NCBI RefSeq assembly: GCF_049472135.1
Contig: NZ_JBMOVV010000003.1
Coordinates: forward strand, 1-64,000
DNA from: Arcobacter_B sp049472135
GTDB lineage: Bacteria > Campylobacterota > Campylobacteria > Campylobacterales > Arcobacteraceae
Reading direction: 5' to 3'
DNA: 64,000 bases
Shown here: piece by piece, positions 16,609-25,720 of the stretch
Layout of the letters: each line of letters opens with the position of its first letter
How positions within the stretch are numbered: position 1 is the first letter of the stretch
Program-made: the position numbers and the translations under genes
The notes under the pieces: model-generated
The model's input: only the letters and a program-made list of their open reading frames with translations
Told to the model about the DNA's origin: nothing
The model's database searches: none

Positions 16609-17805
16609 ATGTTAGTATTTATCTTAAACGCAGGAAGTTCATCTCTTAAGTATCAATTAATGAACCCAGTTAATAAAAAAGTATTCGCTCAAGGTTTATG
16701 TGAAAGAATTGGTATTGACGGTGTATTAAAGCACGAGTTCGGTGAAAATGAAATTGAAATCAAAGTTGATATGCCAACTCATAAAGAAGCTATTGAGTCT
16801 GTATTAACTACTTTAACTTCAGGAGAAGGAAAAGTTATTGATTCAATTAATGACATTGAAGCAATCGGACACAGAGCTGTACACGGTGGAGAAGAGTTCT
16901 CTGGTTCTGTTTTAGTTACTGAAAAAGTTATTGAAACAATGAAAAGATTAATTCCTTTAGCACCATTACATAACCCAGCAAATATCTTAGGTATGGAAAT
17001 TTGTCAAGATTTAATGCCAGGTAAACCAAATGTAGCTGTATTTGATACTGCATTCCACCAAACTATGCCTGATTACGCTTATATGTATGCTTTACCATAT
17101 GACCAATATACTAAACATGGTATTAGAAAATATGGTTTCCACGGAACTTCTCACTTCTTCGTATCAAATGAAGCTAGACAAATGTTAGACAAAAAGAAAA
17201 ATACTAGAATCATCGTATGTCACTTAGGAAATGGTTCTTCTGTTTCTGCTGTATTAGATGGTAAATCAATTGATACTTCTATGGGTCTTACTCCTGTTCA
17301 AGGTTTAATGATGGGAACAAGAGCTGGTGATGTTGGTGCTGGTGCATTACAATACATGATGAGCCAAGAAGGTTTAACAATTGATGAAGCATTAAATATC
17401 ATGAACAAAAAATCTGGTATCGTTGGTATTTCTGGAAAGTCTTCTGACTTAAGAGAAGTATTAGATGGTGCTGCAGCTGGTGATGATAGATGTAGATTAG
17501 CAATTGATATGATTGCTTACAAAATCAAGCACTATGTTGGAGCTTATGCAGCTGCATTAGATGGTGTAGATGCTATTTGTTTCACAGGTGGTATTGGTGA
17601 AAATGCATCATTAATCAGAGAAAAAGTTTGTGCTGGTTTAGACTTCATGGGATTAGTTCTTGATCCAGTAAAAAATAACAAGAGATCAAAAGAAGCTAGA
17701 GATATCGCAACTCCAGGTTCACAAGGAAGAATCTTTGTTATTCCTACAAATGAAGAGTATGTAATTGCAAATGATACTTACAAAGTAGTTACAGGTACTA
17801 ACTAA
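16609..17805 (+). CDS. ackA: Acetate kinase
   Basis: Acetate kinase of 398 residues, the normal family length. It phosphorylates acetate with ATP to acetyl phosphate (reversible). ASKHA-fold motifs are present: N-terminal LNAGSSSLKYQL (Asn7, Lys14), GHRAVHGGE (Arg89), FDTAFH (Asp145), HLGNGSS and FTGGIGEN. Second gene of the pta-ackA operon, preceded by ggaagc. A strong bidirectional terminator follows. No acs gene is seen in the window, so this is the only acetate-activation route shown here. Confidence 0.96.
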   Translation: MLVFILNAGSSSLKYQLMNPVNKKVFAQGLCERIGIDGVLKHEFGENEIEIKVDMPTHKEAIESVLTTLTSGEGKVIDSINDIEAIGHRAVHGGEEFSGSVLVTEKVIETMKRLIPLAPLHNPANILGMEICQDLMPGKPNVAVFDTAFHQTMPDYAYMYALPYDQYTKHGIRKYGFHGTSHFFVSNEARQMLDKKKNTRIIVCHLGNGSSVSAVLDGKSIDTSMGLTPVQGLMMGTRAGDVGAGALQYMMSQEGLTIDEALNIMNKKSGIVGISGKSSDLREVLDGAAAGDDRCRLAIDMIAYKIKHYVGAYAAALDGVDAICFTGGIGENASLIREKVCAGLDFMGLVLDPVKNNKRSKEARDIATPGSQGRIFVIPTNEEYVIANDTYKVVTGTN

Positions 17806-17826
17806 TCTATAAATATATAGATAAAT

Positions 17827-17862
17827 AAAAAAGGGTGAAGTTTTAACTTCACCCTTTTTTTA
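17827..17862. terminator. Bidirectional terminator between ackA and sppA
   Basis: aagggtgaagtt (17831-17842) pairs with aacttcaccctt (17845-17856), flanked by an A-run before and a T-run after. It serves the convergent ackA (+) and sppA (-) units. Confidence 0.9.
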
Positions 17863-17887
17863 TACCTATTAAAAAAATATATTTGAA

Positions 17888-18778
17888 CTAATAAGCTTTT
17901 AATGAATTAACAAAACTCATAGAAATTTTAGAAACTGTTTCATTTATGATTTTATCCATAAACTTTTCAAACTTATCTTGTTTTTTCCAGATTGGATATT
18001 CAACTTTAGCAAGTGTTTCTAATTTTGTTTTAGCATATGAAATAGTAGCAACCTCATCAACAAGGCCTACTTCTTTTGCCTGCCTAGATGTAAAAACTCT
18101 AGCATCTGCAAATTTAGTATGATCTTCTATTTTTAATCCTCTAGCATTTGCAACATCTGTAATAAACATATTATATGTATCATCAATTATTGATTGTAGT
18201 TGATCTTTTTCATAATCAAACCATTTTCTAGTTGGTGTTCCTGATTCTTTATATTTACCAGCTTTTACAGTTTGAGTTGAAATACCAATTTTTGCCATTA
18301 ACTCTTCTGTATTAACACCTTGCATAATCACACCAATTGACCCTACCATACTTCCAGGATTTGCAACAATCTCATTTGCCCAAATAGAAGCATAATATGA
18401 ACCACTTGCAATTACACCACTTGCATATACAACTACTGGTTTTACTTCTTTTAACTCTTTTATAGCATATGCTAATTCAACAGATGGAGCAACAGCGCCG
18501 CCAGGAGAATTAACTTCAAGTAAAACACCTTTAATATTATCAGATTCTTTTGCTTTTTGTAATTCTTCTAAAGTTTTATTAACATCTAATATAGGTCCAA
18601 ATAAAACTATTTTCTGTAAATTTGCTACTTCATAAGTGCCTTTAGTCTCACTATTATTACCTGTACCATATACAATAAAATATACTATTGTTAAAAAAAC
18701 TATTGTTTTAAAATATTTAGTAATAAAATCTAATACAGCAATAATTGGATAAAAAAGCTTTTTAATAAAATTAAACAT
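17888..18778 (-). CDS. sppA: Signal peptide peptidase SppA, 36K type
   Basis: Membrane-anchored serine protease of the S49 family, 296 residues, which degrades leftover signal peptides. One hydrophobic segment lies at about 22-40. The S49 core begins near residue 55, with SPGGAV at about 91. The presumed catalytic Ser125 lies in ASGSYY and Lys175 in VKAGKYKESG, by analogy with short bacterial SppA enzymes. It overlaps the upstream amidohydrolase gene by 8 bp, so both are in one minus-strand operon. Confidence 0.88.
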   Translation of the reverse strand: MFNFIKKLFYPIIAVLDFITKYFKTIVFLTIVYFIVYGTGNNSETKGTYEVANLQKIVLFGPILDVNKTLEELQKAKESDNIKGVLLEVNSPGGAVAPSVELAYAIKELKEVKPVVVYASGVIASGSYYASIWANEIVANPGSMVGSIGVIMQGVNTEELMAKIGISTQTVKAGKYKESGTPTRKWFDYEKDQLQSIIDDTYNMFITDVANARGLKIEDHTKFADARVFTSRQAKEVGLVDEVATISYAKTKLETLAKVEYPIWKKQDKFEKFMDKIINETVSKISMSFVNSLKAY

Positions 18779-19994
18779 CTTCCCCTCCTATTATTGTTTT
18801 ATTTACAAATTTAGTATGTAAAATTATATGCATTGCTAAATCTTCTTTTTCACTTACATTATCAGGTAATGTAAAAGATATAATATCAGCATCTGCATCT
18901 TTTTTTAAGATACCTTTGTTTAAACCAAGAGCTTTTGCTCCACCTGTAGTAGCAGCACTTAAAAGCTTTTTAGATAAAGCTAAAATATTTTCATCCACAT
19001 GGATCATTAAAGCATTTCTTAATTCATCAAAGATTGATAAGGAGTTATTTGAACTTAAACCATCTGTACCAATACTTAAATTTATTTTATTAAGTCTACT
19101 AATATCTAATTTTGTATTATTTAAAACTCTATTTGATGTAACACAATGGTTTATTGTTGCATTTAAAGACTCAATCTTTTTTAAATCATCACTGCTTGCT
19201 TCTACACAATGCGTAAATGAAAGTTTTTCAACTCCATTAAACTGATTTAAAAACTCCATTGGTTTTGTTACAGCTTTATCTTGTCCCAAAAAGTTTTTGA
19301 AAAAATCAATAAATAAACCTTCATCTTTATGTAACCACTCAAACTCTTCTGGTGATTCTAAAAAATGTGAACTTACTGCTAATTTATCTTTTTTTGCAAT
19401 ATTTAAACTCTCTCTTATTAAAAAAGGGTGTACTGAATATGGTGAATGAATTGCTACTGCTGGGATTAAATTTGAACTTGCATGTTTCTTAACAGTTTCA
19501 AGTCTTGCTTTAAAATCAGCAAATAATGTATCAACCATATCTGCTTTACTTCCTATTACTTCACAAAAAAACACTTTATTTAATGGAGATGTTAAACAAG
19601 CTTCTAAATCAAAAGAGTATGATGAAATAGCACCAATCGTAGTAGTACCAGTTTTTTTCATCTTTTTTAATTTTTCTTCAATAAGCTTTTTATTTGCTTT
19701 TTCTATTAATGTATCTCTATTTTTAATAACTGAATTTAACCAATTCATAAAATTACCATATTTTAAAGTCGTTGAGTTTGCACTAAACTCTAAATGAACA
19801 TGAGAATTTATAAGCCCTGGCATTAAAACAGAGTTTTCTTTTTCTTCTTGAATTTCTATATCTGGATATTTTTTTTGGATATTTTCTTTTGTGTCTATGT
19901 CTATTATTTTATCAGAAAAAACAATAGCACCATTCTCAATGATGCTGTTGTTTTCATCGCAGGTAACAACCCACTTTGAACTTAAGATTTTCAT
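18771..19994 (-). CDS. mqnX: Amidohydrolase, probable aminofutalosine deaminase
   Basis: Metal-dependent hydrolase of 407 residues in the COG0402 branch. Metal ligands are visible: the HVHLEF HxH pair at about 66-68, His in SSHFLES, and Asp in GTDGLSSNNSL. In Campylobacterota members of this family (for example HP0267) deaminate 6-amino-6-deoxyfutalosine in the futalosine route to menaquinone. That assignment here rests on family and lineage, not on other mqn genes, which are not in the window. It sits between aroQ and sppA on the minus strand. A generic guanine/SAH-type deaminase remains possible. Confidence 0.72.
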   Translation of the reverse strand: MKILSSKWVVTCDENNSIIENGAIVFSDKIIDIDTKENIQKKYPDIEIQEEKENSVLMPGLINSHVHLEFSANSTTLKYGNFMNWLNSVIKNRDTLIEKANKKLIEEKLKKMKKTGTTTIGAISSYSFDLEACLTSPLNKVFFCEVIGSKADMVDTLFADFKARLETVKKHASSNLIPAVAIHSPYSVHPFLIRESLNIAKKDKLAVSSHFLESPEEFEWLHKDEGLFIDFFKNFLGQDKAVTKPMEFLNQFNGVEKLSFTHCVEASSDDLKKIESLNATINHCVTSNRVLNNTKLDISRLNKINLSIGTDGLSSNNSLSIFDELRNALMIHVDENILALSKKLLSAATTGGAKALGLNKGILKKDADADIISFTLPDNVSEKEDLAMHIILHTKFVNKTIIGGEDV

Positions 19995-20006
19995 AAATTT
20001 TTAAAT

Positions 20007-20477
20007 TTATTGAGCGTTTTGTGCAGACTCTTCTACAGCTTTAATTTCAGAGATGATTTGCATTAAAGCTATAAGTCCCATGTGATATCCAAATGGTCCA
20101 AATCCAGTAATTACACCAGTTGAAGCTCCTGCTGTAATTGATTTTTGTCTAAATTCTTCTCTTTTATAAATATTTGAAATATGAACTTCTACTGTTGGTA
20201 ATTCAACAGCTGATAATGCATCTTTAATTGCAATCGAAGTATGAGAGAATGCTGCTGGGTTAATCATGATTCCATCAACCTCACCTAAACACTCTTGAAT
20301 TTTATCAACAATTTCACCCTCTAAGTTTGATTGGAAAAACTCTAACTCTACTCCATTTTGACTTGCTGCATTTTTTAACTGTTCATGAATTTGTTCTAAA
20401 CTCATTGGACCATAAATATGTTGTTCTCTAATTCCTAACATATTTAGGTTTGGCCCTTGAATTACTGCTATTTTCAT
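20007..20477 (-). CDS. aroQ: 3-dehydroquinate dehydratase, type II
   Basis: Shikimate-pathway enzyme of 156 residues that dehydrates 3-dehydroquinate. Type II signatures are GPNLNMLGIREQHIYG at the N terminus (with the catalytic Tyr of the lid), NPAAFSHTSIAIKDAL in the middle, and VEVHISNIYKREEFRQKS. It is normally a dodecamer in the cytoplasm. First gene of the minus-strand aroQ-mqnX-sppA unit, divergent from the peptidase gene with a short shared promoter region. Confidence 0.95.
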   Translation of the reverse strand: MKIAVIQGPNLNMLGIREQHIYGPMSLEQIHEQLKNAASQNGVELEFFQSNLEGEIVDKIQECLGEVDGIMINPAAFSHTSIAIKDALSAVELPTVEVHISNIYKREEFRQKSITAGASTGVITGFGPFGYHMGLIALMQIISEIKAVEESAQNAQ

Positions 20478-20552
20478 ATTAGATTCCTTTTATAAAATTT
20501 AGGTAAGATTATATTTAAATTTATGTTAAACCCTACCAAAGAAAGAGAGATT

Positions 20553-21578
20553 ATGAAAAATTTTATTTTATTAAATGAAAATGCTATTTACTTTGAAGCC
20601 AATTTTTCATGCGACAATGTGATTTTTTTAAATTTAGGTGAAGATAAATACTTTATTACAGATGCTAGATATACTATTGAAGCTCAAGAATATACAAAAA
20701 ACTGTGAAGTTATAGAATCTAACAATTTAATACTTACAGCTCAAGAAATATTAAAAAAGAATAAGATAAAAAAGATAGTTTTTGATCCAAATGATTTTAA
20801 ATACGCTACTTATACAAATCTTACTGCTGAGTTGAAAACTCAATTTATACCAAAAGCAAACTTTTCAAAAGAAAAAAGAATTATAAAGTCTGATAAAGAG
20901 ATTGAATATTTAAAAAAAGCTGCAAAATTAGGAAGAAAAGGTTTTGATAATTTAGCTAAATATATTAGAAAAAATGGTTTTAATCAAACAGAAGAGTTTT
21001 TACATTTTAAAGCTATTGAAAAAATGAGTCAAACTGGAAAATTAGAACTTAGTTTTGACCCAATTGTTGCAATAAATAAAAATGCAGCCAAACCTCATGC
21101 CCTACCAACTAGTAAAAAACTAAAACTAAATAATCTACTTTTAGTAGATGCAGGTGTAAAGTACAAAAGATACTGCTCTGATAGAACATGCACATCAAAT
21201 GCAAACTTTGAAAATTTCACTTTTAAAAGAGAGCAAAAATTCAAAAATAAAAAACATCAAAAGATTTATGATTTAGTATACAAAGCCCAATTAAATGCAA
21301 TTGAGAATGCAAGAGTTGGAATGAAAGCAAGTCAAATAGACAAACTTACAAGAGATATAATTGAAAAAGCTGGTTTTGGAAAATACTTTGTACACAGTAC
21401 AGGTCATGGTGTTGGTTTAGACATTCATGAATTCCCAAATATTAATTCTAAATCTGATGTAATTATTGAAGATAACATGGTGTTTACAATTGAACCTGGA
21501 ATTTATTTACCAGATGAATTTGGTGTAAGAATTGAAGACACTGTTGTTATGAAAAATGGTAAAGCAATTATTCTTTAA
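20553..21578 (+). CDS. M24 family Xaa-Pro-type metallopeptidase
   Basis: About 341 residues. The C-terminal M24 (creatinase-fold) domain has all five dinuclear metal ligands in recognisable motifs: LLVDAGVKYKRYCSDRTCT (two Asp), HSTGHGVGLDIHE (His), IEPGIYLP (Glu) and GVRIEDTVV (Glu). A creatinase N-terminal domain precedes it. I start it at ATG 20553, which has the purine-rich aaagagaga before it. An in-frame ATG at 20523 would add ten residues but lacks a ribosome site. It is followed closely by folK. Confidence 0.85.
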   Translation: MKNFILLNENAIYFEANFSCDNVIFLNLGEDKYFITDARYTIEAQEYTKNCEVIESNNLILTAQEILKKNKIKKIVFDPNDFKYATYTNLTAELKTQFIPKANFSKEKRIIKSDKEIEYLKKAAKLGRKGFDNLAKYIRKNGFNQTEEFLHFKAIEKMSQTGKLELSFDPIVAINKNAAKPHALPTSKKLKLNNLLLVDAGVKYKRYCSDRTCTSNANFENFTFKREQKFKNKKHQKIYDLVYKAQLNAIENARVGMKASQIDKLTRDIIEKAGFGKYFVHSTGHGVGLDIHEFPNINSKSDVIIEDNMVFTIEPGIYLPDEFGVRIEDTVVMKNGKAIIL

Positions 21579-21606
21579 ATTGTAATAGAATTCAAAAGAG
21601 AGAAAT

Positions 21607-22092
21607 TTGAAAAAAAAATTAAATGAAAATTTAACCCTTTATAAAACTTCTAACTTTCCTTTTTATTCAAAAAGAGAGTCTAAAAAAAGATATACTGTAA
21701 CTATAGGTATAGGGGGTAATATTGGTGATGTTAAAAAAACTTTTGATAAGTTATTCTTATCTTTAAGTCAAAACACTAAATTTGATATACTTATGACAAG
21801 TCCATTGCTTAAAAATCCTCCTTTTGGTTATTTAGAGCAAAATGACTTTTTAAATGGTATAATAGTAATTAAAACTAATCTTGCACCTAACGAGTTTCTT
21901 AAAAACATGCAAAGATTAGAGAATAGATTTGGAAGAAAACGATCCTTTCAAGATGCGCCTAGAACATTGGATATAGATATTATATTTTTTGATAAGAAAA
22001 AAATTAATACAGAACAACTTATTATCCCTCACAAAGGCTGGGCAAATAGAGAATCAGTGATTATTCCTTTAAACTATATAAAGAGTATGTAA
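21607..22092 (+). CDS. folK: HPPK: 2-amino-4-hydroxy-6-hydroxymethyldihydropteridine pyrophosphokinase
   Basis: Folate-pathway kinase of 161 residues that pyrophosphorylates the pterin before PABA addition. Motifs are TIGIGGNIGDV, NPPFGYLEQNDFLNGI, RFGRKRSFQDAPRTLDIDIIFF (the HPPK signature) and IPHKGWANRESVIIPL. It starts with TTG at 21607 behind aaaagagag; no suitable ATG lies nearby. It has about 25 more residues at the N terminus than minimal HPPKs. Its 3' third is duplicated as a decayed copy at 23395-23526. Confidence 0.9.
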   Translation: MKKKLNENLTLYKTSNFPFYSKRESKKRYTVTIGIGGNIGDVKKTFDKLFLSLSQNTKFDILMTSPLLKNPPFGYLEQNDFLNGIIVIKTNLAPNEFLKNMQRLENRFGRKRSFQDAPRTLDIDIIFFDKKKINTEQLIIPHKGWANRESVIIPLNYIKSM

Positions 22093-22149
22093 TATTCTTA
22101 AATTAAAAAATAAATCATATATAAATTTTTATTTCTAGAAAGGTAAAGA

Positions 22150-23250
22150 ATGAAGAAAAAAGTAGTTGTTGGAATGTCAGGTGGTGTTGATTCTTCTGTT
22201 ACAGCATTACTATTAAAACAACAAGGTTATGACGTAGTTGGCTTATTCATGCGAAATTGGGAGTATGGAATCAAAGGAAGCCAATGTCCTAATAGAATAG
22301 AGTTTGAAGATGCAAAAAAAGTTGGAGAAGTAATAGGAATTGAAGTAAAAGGTAAAGACTTTGTTGCAGAATATAGAAATAAAGTCTTTGATGTATTTTT
22401 AGAAGGTCTAAAAAAAGGTCTTACTCCAAACCCTGATATTTTATGTAATAGAGAAATTAAATTTAATGTATTTTTAAATGAAGCAAAACAAATGGGTGCT
22501 GATTTCATTGCAATGGGACATTATGCAAAAATTGGTAAACATAAAGACCATTTTGTATTAGATACTCCAAAAGATAGTTCAAAAGACCAAAGTTATTTTT
22601 TACATGCATTAACTAGTGAACAGCTTTCTCATGCTATGTTTCCACTTGGAGATTTAACTAAAAAAGAAGTTAGAGAAATTGCAAGAGAGCATAATCTACC
22701 TGTAAGTGATAAAAAAGACAGTACTGGTATTTGTTTTATTGGAAACCAAAGATTTGATGATTTTATTACACAGCATCTAAAAGCTATTCCTGGTGATATT
22801 ATAGATGAGAATGGAAAAGTTTTAGGGAAGCATAAAGGTCTTATTTGTTACACATTAGGTCAAAGAAAAGGTATTGGTCTTGGTGGGATTAAAGAACTTG
22901 AAGGTGAAAACAATACTCACAAAGCATGGTATGCTGCCAAAAAAGATATTAAAAATAATACACTAACAGTTGTTCAAGATACAAACCATCCACTGCTTAT
23001 GAGTGAATATACAGAAGCTAGTCATATGCATTGGGTACTTGAAGAGGCTCCAAAAGTTGGTGATAAATTAATGGCTCAAGTTAGATATAGACAACACAAA
23101 CAAGCTTGTACAGTTGTTGAAGCAGATGAAAATAGAGTTCTAGTTAAATTTGATACACCACAAAGAGCTGTAACATTAGGACAAAGTCTTGTTTTATATG
23201 AAGGTGATTACTGTTTAGGTGGTGGTTTTATTAGTAATTATTACTCATAA
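22150..23250 (+). CDS. mnmA: tRNA 2-thiouridine(34) synthase MnmA, gammaproteobacterial-like copy
   Basis: Thiolase of 366 residues that activates U34 of tRNA-Lys, -Glu and -Gln with ATP and installs sulfur. The PP-loop is GMSGGVDSS (8-16). The catalytic cysteines are Cys99 in NPDILCNREIKF and Cys195 in STGICFIG, followed by GQRKGIGLGG. These motifs match E. coli-type MnmA more than the second copy at 23545. It is preceded by an aaaggtaaag ribosome site. The surrounding folK duplication suggests that this copy, with the upstream folK, arrived by recombination (inference). Confidence 0.92.
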   Translation: MKKKVVVGMSGGVDSSVTALLLKQQGYDVVGLFMRNWEYGIKGSQCPNRIEFEDAKKVGEVIGIEVKGKDFVAEYRNKVFDVFLEGLKKGLTPNPDILCNREIKFNVFLNEAKQMGADFIAMGHYAKIGKHKDHFVLDTPKDSSKDQSYFLHALTSEQLSHAMFPLGDLTKKEVREIAREHNLPVSDKKDSTGICFIGNQRFDDFITQHLKAIPGDIIDENGKVLGKHKGLICYTLGQRKGIGLGGIKELEGENNTHKAWYAAKKDIKNNTLTVVQDTNHPLLMSEYTEASHMHWVLEEAPKVGDKLMAQVRYRQHKQACTVVEADENRVLVKFDTPQRAVTLGQSLVLYEGDYCLGGGFISNYYS

Positions 23251-23277
23251 AAAAACTCATTTAAAATCTAAATATAT

Positions 23278-23301
23278 TAGCATGGGGAAACTCCCCTGCT
23301 A
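23278..23301 (+). other. GC-rich hairpin downstream of the first mnmA
   Basis: TAGCA-t-GGGGA pairs with TCCCC-TGCTA around aac, a 10-bp stem with one bulge. It is unusually GC-rich for this window and has no T-tract. It may be a terminator relic of the first mnmA or a small structured element. Confidence 0.4.
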
Positions 23302-23394
23302 CAATCTTTACAAAATAATCCAAATAATCCCATAAAATATTTTTAAATGCTATAATTCCGCTTTATCTTAATCCCTAACATTAAGATTAAATAT

Positions 23395-23526
23395 GGAAGA
23401 AAGCGATCCTTTCAAGATGCGCCTAAAACCAAGATTAAATATTATATTTTTAATAGTAAAAAAGAAGGACATAAATGTCCCTCATAAAATTGGGCAAATA
23501 GAGAGTCAGTGATTATTCCTTTTAAA
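23395..23526 (+). pseudogene. Decayed duplicate of the folK 3' end
   Basis: This non-coding stretch aligns with folK 21931-22075. 23404-23425 matches folK 21940-21961 over 22 identical bases, and 23491-23522 matches 22039-22070 with one mismatch. The middle has drifted, with substitutions and a net loss of about 13 bases. It cannot encode HPPK, since the N-terminal two thirds are absent. It lies directly before the second mnmA, so the ancestral order folK-mnmA was duplicated or interrupted. Confidence 0.85.
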
Positions 23527-23544
23527 TAAATAAAAAGGATAAAA

Positions 23545-24582
23545 ATGAACAAAAAAAAAGTAATGGTAGGTATGAGTGGAGGAATTGATTCGTCAGTTAC
23601 AGCTTATATGCTACAAAAAGATGGATTTGAAGTTGAAGGTTGTTATTTAAAACTTCACAATAGAACCGATGGATACCATGAAAAAAATCTAGCTTATATC
23701 GAAGATGTTGCAAAATTTTTAGGCATCAAATATCATATTTTAGATTTAGCAGATGATTTTTCTAAAGAAGTTTATGATTATTTTGTAGACTCATATCTAG
23801 AAGGAACTACACCTAATCCATGCGTAAAATGTAATAGACAAATTAAATTTGGTGCTATGTTAGACTTTGCAAAAAGTCATGGAGCCCAGTTCCTAGCAAC
23901 AGGACATTATGCTAAAACAGATGGAAAATTTTTCTATGAAGCTGATGATAAAACTAAGGATCAAAGCTACTTTTTATCACAAGTAAGCCCTGATGCACTA
24001 GCTTTTATGATGTTTCCTTTAAGTACTTATAAAAAAGAAGATATCTTAAAGTTCGGAGCAGAACTTGATGTTGCTTACAAAAGAATTACAGAAAAAAATG
24101 AGTCTCAAGAGATTTGTTTTGTTGAAACTGTATATACAGATGTAATAAAAAGACATGCAAATATTGACCAACCAGGAAAAGTTTTAGATGAAGAAGGAAA
24201 TGTAGTTGGTGAACACAAAGGATATGCTCATTACACTATAGGTAAAAGAAGAGGATTTACAGTTTATGCAGCCCAAGAGCCTCACTTTGTTACAAAACTA
24301 AATGCAAAAGACAATACTATTACAGTTGGTAAAAAAGCTGCATTAGAAGTTAATGAAGTTATTGCAAATAACCTTAACATGTTTATTAAAGAAAATAATT
24401 TTAAAGCTACTGTAAAATTAAGATATAGAGCAGCTTCAAGCCCTTGTGAAGTTGAAATTAAAAATAATAAAGCAATTATTAAACTTAATGAACCAGCATT
24501 TGGTGTTGCAGCAGGACAACTTGCTGTATTTTACGATAACGAAAAAGTTATTGGAAGTGGATGGATTGAAGCTTCAAAATAA
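23545..24582 (+). CDS. mnmA: tRNA 2-thiouridine synthase MnmA, second divergent copy
   Basis: 345 residues. The PP-loop is GMSGGIDSS (9-17). Cys96 in NPCVKCNRQIKF and Cys191 in SQEICFVE are the presumed catalytic pair, and GKRRGFTVYA follows. The NPCVKCN motif and shorter length set it apart from the copy at 22150; the two are far from identical and did not arise by a simple recent duplication. It is probably the lineage's own MnmA (inference). It has a clear aaaagga ribosome site and ends at a terminator. Possible division of labour between tRNAs is untested. Confidence 0.9.
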   Translation: MNKKKVMVGMSGGIDSSVTAYMLQKDGFEVEGCYLKLHNRTDGYHEKNLAYIEDVAKFLGIKYHILDLADDFSKEVYDYFVDSYLEGTTPNPCVKCNRQIKFGAMLDFAKSHGAQFLATGHYAKTDGKFFYEADDKTKDQSYFLSQVSPDALAFMMFPLSTYKKEDILKFGAELDVAYKRITEKNESQEICFVETVYTDVIKRHANIDQPGKVLDEEGNVVGEHKGYAHYTIGKRRGFTVYAAQEPHFVTKLNAKDNTITVGKKAALEVNEVIANNLNMFIKENNFKATVKLRYRAASSPCEVEIKNNKAIIKLNEPAFGVAAGQLAVFYDNEKVIGSGWIEASK

Positions 24583-24590
24583 TTTAATAT

Positions 24591-24630
24591 AAAATAAGAT
24601 TAGATTATATTCTAATCTTATTTTTGATTT
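24591..24630 (+). terminator. Intrinsic terminator after the second mnmA
   Basis: Perfect 14-bp stem aaaataagattaga/tctaatcttatttt (24591-24604 and 24611-24624) with loop ttatat; T-rich sequence follows. Confidence 0.85.
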
Positions 24631-24730
24631 TAAAACTTAAACTAAACTATAAAAAAACACCTAACATTTCATTAAGTACTCTTTAGATAAAATCACGACA
24701 TACTAACAACAATCATTCAAGGAAAATTAT

Positions 24731-25663
24731 ATGTCAACATTTAAGCTTTTTAGTGGTTCAGCAAACCCTGAGTTTACAGAAAAGGTTGCGGAATATTTAG
24801 GTGTTCCAGTTTCAAGTGCTACTTTAAATAGATTTAGTGATGGAGAAATCTCTGTTCAAATTACAGAGAGTGTAAGAGGTCAAGATGTATTTATCGTTCA
24901 ACCAACTTGTGCTCCAGCTAATGATAACTTAATGGAACTTCTAATTATGGTTGATGCACTAAAAAGATCAAGTGCTAAGTCAATTTCAGCAGTAATTCCA
25001 TACTACGGTTATGCAAGACAAGATAGAAAAGCAGCTCCTAGAGTTCCAATTACAGCAAAATTAACAGCTGATTTATTAGAAGCAGCAGGAATTGATAGAG
25101 TTGTAACTATTGATTTACACGCAGCACAAATTCAAGGTTTCTTTAACATTCCAGCAGACAACTTATTTGGTTCAATTTTATTTGTAAACTATATCAGATC
25201 TAAAAACTTAAAAAACCCAATTATTGCAAGCCCAGATATTGGTGGTGTTGCAAGAGCTAGATCTTATGCTGATAAATTAGGATATGACTTAGTAATTGTT
25301 GATAAAAAAAGAGAAAAAGCAAATGTATCTGAAGTAATGAATATCATTGGTGAAGTAAAAGGGAAAGATGTTATACTTGTAGATGATATGGTAGATACAG
25401 CTGGAACTTTAGTAAAAGCGGCAGAAGTATTAAAGAAAAAAGGTGCAAATTCTGTAATGGCATGTTGTACTCACGGAGTACTATCAGGACCTGCTTATGA
25501 CAGAATTGAAAAAGGTGTATTAGACGAATTAGTTGTTTCAGACACAATTCCTACACAAAAAAATGCTAAAAAGATTACTGTTTTATCGGCTTCAACTATG
25601 ATAGGTGAAACTATCAGAAGAATCCATAATAACGAATCTGTAAATTCAATTTTTATTGCTTAA
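24731..25663 (+). CDS. prs: Ribose-phosphate pyrophosphokinase
   Basis: PRPP synthase of 310 residues, full length. It makes PRPP from ribose 5-phosphate and ATP for nucleotide, His and Trp synthesis. Hallmarks are SGSANPEFTEKVAEYL at the start, YYGYARQDRKAAPR, DLHAAQIQGFF (His of the active site) and the PRPP-binding loop ILVDDMVDTAGTL. It stands alone with its own upstream region and a caaggaaaa ribosome site. Confidence 0.96.
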   Translation: MSTFKLFSGSANPEFTEKVAEYLGVPVSSATLNRFSDGEISVQITESVRGQDVFIVQPTCAPANDNLMELLIMVDALKRSSAKSISAVIPYYGYARQDRKAAPRVPITAKLTADLLEAAGIDRVVTIDLHAAQIQGFFNIPADNLFGSILFVNYIRSKNLKNPIIASPDIGGVARARSYADKLGYDLVIVDKKREKANVSEVMNIIGEVKGKDVILVDDMVDTAGTLVKAAEVLKKKGANSVMACCTHGVLSGPAYDRIEKGVLDELVVSDTIPTQKNAKKITVLSASTMIGETIRRIHNNESVNSIFIA

Positions 25664-25720
25664 TAATAAATCAATACATTTATTGTTATAATTTTGAAAA
25701 TTATCAAACAAGGATAAATT

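Noticed and set aside
23347..23362. Fifth TGCTA site before the second mnmA
   Set aside because: TGCTA is followed 11 bp later only by CGCTT, and the word overlaps a TATAAT -10 element; probably chance.
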